Assembly: GCA_949740535.1 (NCBI GenBank)
Contig: CATJHO010000124.1
Location: forward strand, 29,075-93,074
Origin: an uncultured Lachnospiraceae bacterium
GTDB lineage: Bacteria > Bacillota > Clostridia > Lachnospirales > Lachnospiraceae
DNA: 64,000 nucleotides
Reading direction: 5' to 3'
The number at the start of each line of letters is the position of its first letter. Positions within the stretch are counted from its first letter, which is position 1. Position numbers and translations under genes: made by a program. Of this stretch, positions 57,809-64,000 are shown piece by piece. The notes beneath the pieces are model-generated. The model was given only the letters and a program-made list of their open reading frames with translations. It was not told the origin of the DNA and made no database searches.

Positions 57809-57878
57809 TGTATGCTCTTTCAAGAGAGGGTATGAAAAACACGAGAAAGCACAAAAAGAATAAGAGAGGAGAACAGAC

Positions 57879-58598
57879 ATGGAAATGATTTCACTGGCAC
57901 AAGAACTGCAGAACAATGCCTATCCGGGACGGGGGATTATCATTGGCAGATCCGAGGATGGGAAGAAAGCAGTAACTGCTTATTTTATAATGGGCAGAAG
58001 TGAGAACAGCAGGAACCGGATCTTTGTGGAGGAAGGAGAGGGAATCCGGACGCAGGCTTTTGATCCATCCAAGATGTCGGATCCCAGCCTGATCATCTAT
58101 GCACCTGTGCGGGTTCTGGGAAATAAGACGATTGTCACCAATGGAGACCAGACAGATACGGTTTATGAGGGTCTAAAGAAAGGGCTGACCTTCGAGCAGG
58201 CTCTGCGGGCCAGGGAATTTGAGCCGGACGGGCCCAATTACACGCCGCGGATTTCCGGATTAATGGAGATCGAAAATGGAATGTTCCACTATGCTATGTC
58301 TATTTTAAAGAGCAATAACGGGGATCCTTCTTCCTGTAACCGCTATACCTTTTCTTATGAAAACTGTCCGGCAGGAGAGGGACATTTTATCCACACCTAT
58401 CAGTGTGATGGAAATCCGCTTCCAAGCTTTGAAGGAGAACCGAAGCTGGCAGGCATCCCCAATGATATGGAAAAGTTTACCAATATGCTATGGATGAATC
58501 TCAACGAAGATAACAAGGTATCTCTTTTTGTGCGCTATATTGATATAGAAACTGGAAAATATGAGACCAGGATTCTCAATAAAAATGAAGAGAATTAA
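57879..58598 (+). CDS. purO: IMP cyclohydrolase, PurO-type
   Basis: 239-residue protein of the IMP cyclohydrolase family first known from archaeal PurO. It closes FAICAR to IMP, the last purine step. Visible blocks: NAYPGRGIIIGRSEDGKKAVTAYFIMGRSENSRNR, LIIYAPVRVLGNKTIVTNGDQTDT, and NYTPRISGLMEIENG. It is separate from, and 23 bases ahead of, the AICAR transformylase gene; together they replace bifunctional PurH. GAGGAG precedes the ATG. Controlled by the ZTP riboswitch upstream. Confidence 0.88.
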   Translation: MEMISLAQELQNNAYPGRGIIIGRSEDGKKAVTAYFIMGRSENSRNRIFVEEGEGIRTQAFDPSKMSDPSLIIYAPVRVLGNKTIVTNGDQTDTVYEGLKKGLTFEQALRAREFEPDGPNYTPRISGLMEIENGMFHYAMSILKSNNGDPSSCNRYTFSYENCPAGEGHFIHTYQCDGNPLPSFEGEPKLAGIPNDMEKFTNMLWMNLNEDNKVSLFVRYIDIETGKYETRILNKNEEN

Positions 58599-58621
58599 AA
58601 TTTATATGGAGGTAAATCTTT

Positions 58622-59800
58622 ATGAAAGAATTGGAATTAAAATACGGATGTAACCCCAATCAGAAACCTTCTAAGATCTATGTGGCAGACGGATCGGAGC
58701 TGCCTATAAAGGTTCTCAGCGGAAAACCAGGCTACATTAACTTCTTAGACGCTTTCAACGGCTGGCAGCTGGTGAAGGAGCTTAAGGAGGCCACAGGACT
58801 TCCGGCCGCAGCTTCCTTTAAACATGTATCTCCGGCCGGCGCGGCTGTGGGAATTCCTCTTGATGATACATTGAAGAAGATTTACTGGGTAGACGATATG
58901 GGAGAACTCTCTCCCCTGGCCTGCGCCTATGCAAGAGCCAGAGGAGCAGACAGAATGTCATCCTTTGGAGACTTTATCGCTTTGTCTGATATCTGCGATA
59001 AGGATACGGCGTCCATTATCAAACGTGAGGTTTCGGACGGCGTCATTGCACCAGGTTATACGGAAGAGGCACTGGAGATTCTGAAGGCAAAGAAAAAGGG
59101 AAATTACAATGTGATTCAGATGGATCCTGCTTACCGCCCGGCTCCTATGGAGCACAAGGAAGTCTATGGTATTACCTTTGAACAGGGACGTCAGGAGCTT
59201 CCTATCAACGATGAGCTTCTTGGAAATGTGGTAACCCAGAATCAGGATCTTTCAGAGGATGCAAAACGGGATCTGAAAATTGCGCTCATTACCTTAAAAT
59301 ATACCCAGTCTAATTCTGTGTGCTTTGTAAAGGGCGGGCAGGCTGTGGGAATCGGTGCAGGACAGCAGTCACGGGTTCACTGCACCCGTCTGGCAGGCCA
59401 GAAAGCAGACAACTGGTTCCTGCGCCAGAATCCCAAGGTGCTGGCGCTTCCGTTCGTGGACGGTATCGGCCGGGCGGATAGGGACAATGCCATCGATGTC
59501 TATATTGGCAATGAATATATGGATGTACTGGCGGAAGGGGCATGGCAGCGAATCTTTAAGGTAAAGCCGGAGGTTTTCACAGAGGAAGAGAAGCGGGCAT
59601 GGCTTGACCAAATGTCGGATGTGACTCTTGGATCTGACGCATTCTTCCCCTTCAGTGACAATATCGAGCGGGCCAGAAAGAGCGGAGTACGCTATATCGC
59701 CCAGCCGGGGGGATCTGTGCGGGATGATCTGGTGATTGAGGCCTGTGATAAATATGGAATGGTGATGGCGTTTACGGGAATTCGGCTGTTCCACCATTAA
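58622..59800 (+). CDS. purH: Stand-alone AICAR transformylase (PurH C-terminal domain)
   Basis: 392-residue protein equivalent to the AICARFT half of PurH. ELKYGCNPNQKPSKIY starts the domain; AASFKHVSPAGAAVG carries the catalytic Lys-His region; TLKYTQSNSVCFVKGGQAVGIGAGQQSRVHC and DAFFPFSDNIERARKSGVRYIAQPGGS match the substrate-binding site. It formylates AICAR (ZMP) with 10-formyl-THF. The N-terminal IMP cyclohydrolase domain is absent and is provided by purO. GGAGG is 8 bases before ATG. Confidence 0.92.
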   Translation: MKELELKYGCNPNQKPSKIYVADGSELPIKVLSGKPGYINFLDAFNGWQLVKELKEATGLPAAASFKHVSPAGAAVGIPLDDTLKKIYWVDDMGELSPLACAYARARGADRMSSFGDFIALSDICDKDTASIIKREVSDGVIAPGYTEEALEILKAKKKGNYNVIQMDPAYRPAPMEHKEVYGITFEQGRQELPINDELLGNVVTQNQDLSEDAKRDLKIALITLKYTQSNSVCFVKGGQAVGIGAGQQSRVHCTRLAGQKADNWFLRQNPKVLALPFVDGIGRADRDNAIDVYIGNEYMDVLAEGAWQRIFKVKPEVFTEEEKRAWLDQMSDVTLGSDAFFPFSDNIERARKSGVRYIAQPGGSVRDDLVIEACDKYGMVMAFTGIRLFHH

Positions 59801-59821
59801 CAGTTATTATTATAAATGATA

Positions 59822-59858
59822 CCCTCTCTTGATAGTGTATACTCTTGTCAAGAGAGGG
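59822..59858 (+). terminator. Hairpin after the purine genes
   Basis: Arms CCCTCTCTTGA (59822-59832) and TCAAGAGAGGG (59848-59858), 15-base loop, perfect 11-bp stem. No T-tract follows, so it may be a 3' stabiliser. Confidence 0.55.
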
Positions 59859-59892
59859 CTGGATTGGCAGATAATAAGCAGATAAAGATTTT

Positions 59893-59950
59893 AACTCTTT
59901 GAGGAATCTCATTTACGTTGGAATATAGGGAGCCTCAAAGAGTTATTTTA
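59893..59950 (+). terminator. Second hairpin after the purine genes
   Basis: Arms AACTCTTTGAGG (59893-59904) and CCTCAAAGAGTT (59933-59944), perfect 12-bp, long loop, followed by ATTTTA. Likely the terminator for the purine operon. Confidence 0.6.
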
Positions 59951-59985
59951 TGAAAAATAAGATAATTTGAAAAAATTTTGAGGTC

Positions 59986-60014
59986 TTGACAGTAAATCGG
60001 ATCTATGATAGCAT
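59986..60014 (+). promoter_or_regulatory. Promoter of the PTS/LicT operon
   Basis: TTGACA (59986-59991), 17-base spacer, TAGCAT (60009-60014). Transcription would start about 20 bases before RAT 1. Confidence 0.65.
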
Positions 60015-60040
60015 GAATTTAGAATAAATCAAACCTATTT

Positions 60041-60102
60041 GGACTGTAACTCTGAAGGAGGCATAACCAAGTTTGAAGAAACTTGTGGTGTGTCTTTTTT
60101 TT
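60041..60102 (+). promoter_or_regulatory. RAT 1 (LicT-type antiterminator site) and terminator
   Basis: GGACTGTAAC ... GGAGGCATAACC (60041-60068) fits the ribonucleic antiterminator pattern. It overlaps a hairpin CCAAGTTT-GAAG-AAACTTG followed by TCTTTTTTTT (60092-60101), so protein binding would free the operon from termination. Confidence 0.85.
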
Positions 60103-60155
60103 ATTCTCTCAGACATGCCCGGTATAAATCTCTTTGGGGAGAAAGGAGTTACAAA

Positions 60156-60626
60156 GTGTTTGGTTTTAGTAAAAAGAAAATAGATACAGCAGTCTACGCT
60201 CCGGTAAAAGGAAGATGCATTGATATTACGCAGGTAGAGGATGTGGCATTTTCTTCAAAGGTTATGGGCGACGGTGTCGCGATTGTTCCTGCAGACAATG
60301 TAATAAAAGCACCCTGTGACGGAAAGATTACCATGTTCTTTGAAACCGGTCATGCCTTTGGCATTCAAGCGGATAACGGAGCAGAGCTTTTAATTCATAT
60401 TGGAATTGATACAGTAAATCTAAATGGTTCCGGTTTTGAGAAACTAAAGAAGGTTCATGCAAGAGTAAAAAAAGGAGATCCAATTGTCCGTTTTGATTTG
60501 GAGAAAATGAGCGTACAGTATGATATGACAACCATGGTTATTGTTACGAATGGAAAAGCGTTTCGCAAGCCCATGCTTGGACAGCAGACAGATACGGAGA
60601 GTCCGATCCTTGAGGAAATCGCATAA
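60156..60626 (+). CDS. PTS glucose-family IIA component
   Basis: 156-residue IIA of the Glc family. APVKGRCIDITQVEDVAFSSKVMGDGVAI is the family N-terminal block; the phospho-His is in LLIHIGIDTVNL (His after LLI), with the partner His in GHAFGIQ. It phosphorylates the IIBC permease of the same operon. Start is GTG 60156, chosen because AAAGGAG lies 6 bases upstream; an upstream in-frame ATG at 60039 precedes RAT 1 and would read through the terminator hairpin. Confidence 0.9.
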   Translation: MFGFSKKKIDTAVYAPVKGRCIDITQVEDVAFSSKVMGDGVAIVPADNVIKAPCDGKITMFFETGHAFGIQADNGAELLIHIGIDTVNLNGSGFEKLKKVHARVKKGDPIVRFDLEKMSVQYDMTTMVIVTNGKAFRKPMLGQQTDTESPILEEIA

Positions 60627-60628
60627 AG

Positions 60629-61450
60629 ATGAAACTGCTTAAAAAAATTAACAATAACTTTGCATTGGCATTGGATTCAAAGGGTGTACAGATAATTGTA
60701 GAAGGTAAGGGAATCGGTTTTCGTAAAATGCCAGAGGAACTGGAAGATCTCTCCGTTATCAGCAGGACCTATTATGGCACAAAGGAACAGGATATCAGTC
60801 TGATTCAAAGTGTCAGCGAAGAAGTAATGGAGCTTGCCAGTAAGGTTTCTGCATACGCCAATGACCGGATTGGAGAACGCCTAAATCCAAATTTAACATT
60901 TATTTTAGCGGACCATATACAATTTAGTATTGAGCGGTATGAAAAACAGATAAATATTAAAATGCCAATCTACTATGATATTAATCTGCTTTACCCCCTG
61001 GAAGCAGAAATTGCGGAATATACTATGTGGCTGATTCACAGAGACTTGAAAATCGATCTGCCAGAGTCGGAATTGACGGGTATTGCGCTTAATATAATAA
61101 ATTCAGAAATCAATATGGGTGCTTTAAATGAAGACAAAGAGGAAATCGTAGAGTTAATTGCTGCATTTATTGAAAAGACATTTGATATTCGAATCAGCAG
61201 AAAAAAATTTAGTTATTCCCGCTTTGCTTCTCATATGGAGTATCTGCTTCGGAGAGCAGACAATATCCGCAAGGTATCAGAAGACAATCTAAAATTATAT
61301 CGAACGGTGAAAAGTGAGTTTCCACACATTAGTAAATGTGTAAACGGGATAGAGAGGATTTTAAAAGAAAATGGTTATTATTTAAATGAAGAAGAAAAAT
61401 TGTATTTAATGCTGCATGTAAACCGCCTGTGCGATCGGGAGGGACTGTAA
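60629..61450 (+). CDS. licT: BglG/LicT-family transcriptional antiterminator
   Basis: 273-residue RNA-binding antiterminator: N-terminal CAT domain (MKLLKKINNNFALALDSKG), then two PRDs, with conserved His in EYTMWLIHRDL (PRD1) and KLYLMLHVNRL (PRD2), phosphorylated by PTS proteins. It binds the two RAT sites in this operon, one before the IIA gene and one between its own 3' end and the IIBC gene. The second RAT begins inside its last codons. Two bases after the IIA stop. Confidence 0.93.
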   Translation: MKLLKKINNNFALALDSKGVQIIVEGKGIGFRKMPEELEDLSVISRTYYGTKEQDISLIQSVSEEVMELASKVSAYANDRIGERLNPNLTFILADHIQFSIERYEKQINIKMPIYYDINLLYPLEAEIAEYTMWLIHRDLKIDLPESELTGIALNIINSEINMGALNEDKEEIVELIAAFIEKTFDIRISRKKFSYSRFASHMEYLLRRADNIRKVSEDNLKLYRTVKSEFPHISKCVNGIERILKENGYYLNEEEKLYLMLHVNRLCDREGL

Positions 61451-61515
61451 CCGGAAACGGGCATAACCCACAGAAGCAGGATACAAAAAGCTGTATCTAT
61501 TTCTGTGGGTTTTTT
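61442..61515 (+). promoter_or_regulatory. RAT 2 and terminator before the IIBC gene
   Basis: GGACTGTAACCGG ... GGGCATAACC (61442-61468) repeats RAT 1. It overlaps a perfect 11-bp terminator AACCCACAGAA (61465-61475) / TTCTGTGGGTT (61501-61511) plus TTTT. The licT stop codon is part of the RAT. Confidence 0.88.
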
Positions 61516-61619
61516 CATGCCTGAAAATCAAAAGAAAAGCGCGCGTTCTTTTGACTGCAGGGATATAGGAAAAAACCAATAATATAACAAAATAAGATAA
61601 AATAGGAGGGGAAACGTCT

Positions 61620-63014
61620 ATGAATTACGAAACTATCGCAGCAGAAATCTTAGCGCTTACCGGTGGAAAAGAAAATATTTCATCGGCCGCATATTGTATG
61701 ACCAGACTTCGACTGACACCCAAGGACCGGGGGCTGGTGGACGATGAGGCTGTCAAGAAGCTGAATGGGATTATTGGAACAAAAAGTGTGGGAACACAAT
61801 ACCAGATAATTATCGGGCCGGATGTAGAATATGTATATAAAAGTTTTTGCAGACAGGCAGGAATAGAAGAAAATGTACGCATGGAAGAGAGGCCGGATGA
61901 GGATCTTTTAAAAGAAAAACTGACTTTAAAAAAGGCGGCGGGCAGAACGGTAGATGTGATTGGAGCCTGTGTAACGCCGATGCTGCCCATTATTACTGCA
62001 GCAGGTATCATGAAGCTGATAACAGCACTTTTGGGGCCTGGTATGTTAAATCTGCTTCCGGAAACCAGTGATTTCATGCGCCTTCTGGCCCTTGCAGGCG
62101 ATGCCGGATTTTACTTCTTTCCCATTTATACAGCTTATGCAGGGGCAAAAAGGTTTGGGGCAAATATTTTTATGGCGTTATTCCTGGCTGGAATTCTGCT
62201 GCATCCAAGCCTGATAGAGATAGCATCAGCCGGAGAGCCCTTTTATGTATATGGAATTCCCATGACATTAACCACATATTCTTCGAATTTTATTTCCATG
62301 CTGCTGATCACCTGGGTAATGTCTTATGTGGAAAAAGGAATAAATAAAATAATTCCCAACAGTCTTCGGGCGCTTCTATATCCGGTTCTGTTAACTTTAA
62401 TTATGCTGCCTTTGGCACTCTGCATTCTGGGACCCATGGGAGCAATTATCGGACAGGGAATCGCAGCGGGCATTGTAGCGCTTCATGGTTTACTGGGTCC
62501 AGTGACGATTGGTATTGTAGGAGCTTTGTGGCCTCTGTTAATTGTGACGGGAATGCATCAGGCACTGATTGCGATCGCTCTTTCCTATATGGCAAGTGCA
62601 GGCTATGACAATAGTATTCTGGTGGGCGCTTTTATTTCCAATTATCCCATGATAGCAATCGCTGTTTCGTTTTTACTGAAAGCGCGGACAGCAGAAAATC
62701 GTGGATATGCCAGCAGCTCTTTATTGACGCTTGCAGCAGGGGGGATCAGCGAACCAACATTATTTGGCATAATTTTAAGATATAAAAAAGTGATCCCATA
62801 CATGATGGCCGGAGGTTTTGCAGGAGGTCTTTATGCAGGTATTATGAAAGTGGCAGTTTACTTTGTTGGTTCAGGAAATCTGCTCGTCTGCCTTGGATTT
62901 GCGGGAGAGAATGCTCAAAGTCTGCCTCATGGCGTTGCTGCCTGTGTAATTGCATTTATTGTTACAATGGTATTGTGTATGGCTTTTGGATTTGAGTCTT
63001 CTAAAAAACGGTAA
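61620..63014 (+). CDS. PTS glucose-family IIBC permease
   Basis: 464-residue fusion: N-terminal IIB domain with phospho-Cys in AAYCMTRLRL (residue about 27), then an IIC domain with about ten TM helices. IGTKSVGTQYQIIIG closes the IIB part; FPIYTAYAGAKRFGAN and ISEPTLFGIILRYKK in the IIC part recall the beta-glucoside/sucrose/N-acetylmuramate branch. No IIA domain is fused; the IIA gene upstream supplies it. GGAGGGG lies 8 bases before the ATG. The substrate is not shown by sequence; ChbG next door suggests an N-acetylated sugar. Confidence 0.92.
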   Translation: MNYETIAAEILALTGGKENISSAAYCMTRLRLTPKDRGLVDDEAVKKLNGIIGTKSVGTQYQIIIGPDVEYVYKSFCRQAGIEENVRMEERPDEDLLKEKLTLKKAAGRTVDVIGACVTPMLPIITAAGIMKLITALLGPGMLNLLPETSDFMRLLALAGDAGFYFFPIYTAYAGAKRFGANIFMALFLAGILLHPSLIEIASAGEPFYVYGIPMTLTTYSSNFISMLLITWVMSYVEKGINKIIPNSLRALLYPVLLTLIMLPLALCILGPMGAIIGQGIAAGIVALHGLLGPVTIGIVGALWPLLIVTGMHQALIAIALSYMASAGYDNSILVGAFISNYPMIAIAVSFLLKARTAENRGYASSSLLTLAAGGISEPTLFGIILRYKKVIPYMMAGGFAGGLYAGIMKVAVYFVGSGNLLVCLGFAGENAQSLPHGVAACVIAFIVTMVLCMAFGFESSKKR

Positions 63015-63030
63015 AACTGGGGTAAGATAA

Positions 63031-63858
63031 ATGAAAAGATTATTGGTTCAAAGTGATGATTATGGTATAACACGAGCAGTCAGTGATGGAATTCTTAGAG
63101 GAATTAAAGAGGGCATAATCCGGAATACGGGGATGTTTGTGAATATGGAGGCATCCCAAAAAGCAGCAGAACAGATAAAAGATATAGATATATGTCTTGG
63201 AATAGATATTAATTATGTGGCAGGAAAACCAGTTATGGATCCTTACCAGATTCCTCATCTGGTAAGGGAAGATGGCAGCTTTATTTCTTCTGGAGAGTTA
63301 CTGAAAACAAACAGACTTATGGGGATGGATGGAATGATGTATCTCTTTGAAGAGGATCCCTATCCCTATGAGGAGATTCTTCTGGAAACAGAAAACCAAG
63401 TGAAACAGTTTTATAATCTTATGGGAAAATGGCCGGAATATCTCCATCCTCATTCTATCTGTACACCCAATACAGAACGGGCAGCAAGGAAAGTGGCAGA
63501 CAAATACCAGATTTTTCATTCCATGAGGATGATGTCCGATTCCACATATAAGCGCCTGCCGGGAGCTGTATCCCTGACAAAGGGCAGATCTTTGGAAGAA
63601 CAGTTAAAGCAGGATGTGGAGCAGGAGTTTCTTATGAACAGCCTTCCGGCATTGAGGGAGGGAGAGACGGGTTATTATATCTTTCATTGTGGTTATGCAG
63701 ATGCTGATTTGCTGGAAGTTTCCTCTTTAACGGTGAAACGGATACTGGATCTGAAGGCAGCTTTAAGTAAAACTGTAAAAGATTATATTACAGACAATGG
63801 GATAGAACTGATTACTTACAGGGATTTGGCTGAAGAAGCTTTTGTGCATAAAAATTAA
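63031..63858 (+). CDS. chbG: ChbG/YdjC-family carbohydrate deacetylase
   Basis: 275-residue protein of the YdjC/ChbG family, metal-dependent deacetylases acting on the N-acetyl groups of chitobiose-type sugars. The metal motif SDDYG is at residues 8-12, LHPHSICTPN near 138-147 contributes the His ligands, and IFHCGYADADLLE near 215 the C-terminal motif. It follows the IIBC gene by 16 bases. In E. coli ChbG deacetylates the PTS-imported phosphorylated disaccharide; the same order of events is inferred here. Confidence 0.88.
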   Translation: MKRLLVQSDDYGITRAVSDGILRGIKEGIIRNTGMFVNMEASQKAAEQIKDIDICLGIDINYVAGKPVMDPYQIPHLVREDGSFISSGELLKTNRLMGMDGMMYLFEEDPYPYEEILLETENQVKQFYNLMGKWPEYLHPHSICTPNTERAARKVADKYQIFHSMRMMSDSTYKRLPGAVSLTKGRSLEEQLKQDVEQEFLMNSLPALREGETGYYIFHCGYADADLLEVSSLTVKRILDLKAALSKTVKDYITDNGIELITYRDLAEEAFVHKN

Positions 63859-63870
63859 GAAACAATGCTC

Positions 63871-63899
63871 TTGCAAAATCTAAGCCGGGGATCTATAAT
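63871..63899 (+). promoter_or_regulatory. Promoter of the TPP-riboswitch transcript
   Basis: TTGCAA (63871-63876), 17-base spacer, TATAAT (63894-63899). Confidence 0.65.
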
Positions 63900-63923
63900 C
63901 AATTTTGTAAACAACATATTTGG

Positions 63924-64000
63924 AAATGGGGAGCTGGCAGAAAGCCGGCTGAGAGGAAGCTGAAGCGCTTCGACCCACAACCTGATTTGGATAATGCCAA
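63924..64000 (+). promoter_or_regulatory. TPP (THI-box) riboswitch, cut by the window end
   Basis: GGGGAGCTGGC, then CGGCTGAGAGGAAGC, CGCTTCGACCC and ACCTGATTTGGATAATGCCA are the conserved THI-box segments in order. The downstream thiamine gene is outside the window. Confidence 0.95.

Noticed and set aside
57821..59858. Shared CAAGAGAGGG at 57821 and 59849
   Set aside because: Ten-base match only; probably chance, although both flank the purine genes.

Overview
The window is a 64 kb stretch of a low-to-moderate GC, anaerobic, spore-forming Firmicute chromosome, most likely a Lachnospiraceae (Clostridia). Support: spoIID/spoIIQ, spmA and an AbrB-type regulator (endospore programme); HydF ([FeFe]-hydrogenase maturation) and a reverse rubrerythrin under PerR-type control (anaerobe oxidative defence); DUF3881 and DUF4446 families; a TraX-like protein; many PTS genes. 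Genus is not resolvable by reading alone.

The landmark is the replication origin. rpmH-rnpA-yidD-yidC-khpB-mnmE-mnmG-rsmG run leftward from about 42.8 kb and dnaA-dnaN-yaaA(S4)-recF-gyrB-gyrA run rightward from 43.0 kb. DnaA boxes and an AT-rich stretch lie between dnaA and dnaN (44.43-44.66 kb), and two perfect parS sites (33771, 35615) flank an inserted traX/hypothetical pair between rsmG and parAB. Nearly all housekeeping genes point away from the origin.

Layout: 0-9 kb, an unknown partial gene, spmA, abrB, and the leftward operon hydF / Orn-Lys-Arg decarboxylase / guanylate-kinase-like / holB / ricT / trmN6 / rsmI (the Bacillus yaaO-yabC neighbourhood with a GMK-like gene in the tmk position). 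9-11.6 kb, NlpC/P60 hydrolase, PerR-like regulator and rubrerythrin with matching 7-1-7 operators. 11.6-17.1 kb, a cellobiose-type PTS with a 6-phospho-beta-glucosidase and a divergent LicR-like regulator. 17-28 kb, hemolysin III, GIY-YIG protein, spoIIQ-spoIID, T-box-controlled ileS-glgP, D,D-carboxypeptidase. 28-35.7 kb, Cys-cluster protein, tRNA-Arg, DUF3881, serS, DUF4446, parB-parA, traX. 35.7-51.8 kb, the origin block. 51.9-57.7 kb, DUF2975-HTH pair, two large polytopic membrane proteins and PlsC. 57.7-59.8 kb, ZTP riboswitch with a split PurH (PurO-type cyclohydrolase plus separate AICAR transformylase). 59.8-63.9 kb, a glucose-family PTS with its own LicT-like antiterminator, two RAT/terminator switches and a ChbG-like deacetylase. 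63.9 kb to the end, a promoter and TPP riboswitch whose gene lies outside the window.

The strongest regulatory logic visible is RNA-based: T-box (ileS), ZTP riboswitch (purine), two RATs (PTS) and TPP riboswitch. The best unusual points are the GH1 enzyme with Gln in place of its acid/base Glu, the double RAT in one operon coupled to ChbG, the ZTP riboswitch on an archaeal-type PurO gene, a SpoIID with Gln at the catalytic Glu position behind an apparently leaderless sigma-E-like promoter, and a nested inverted-repeat element at 28.1 kb. I did not find a clearly new multi-gene defence or mobile system.
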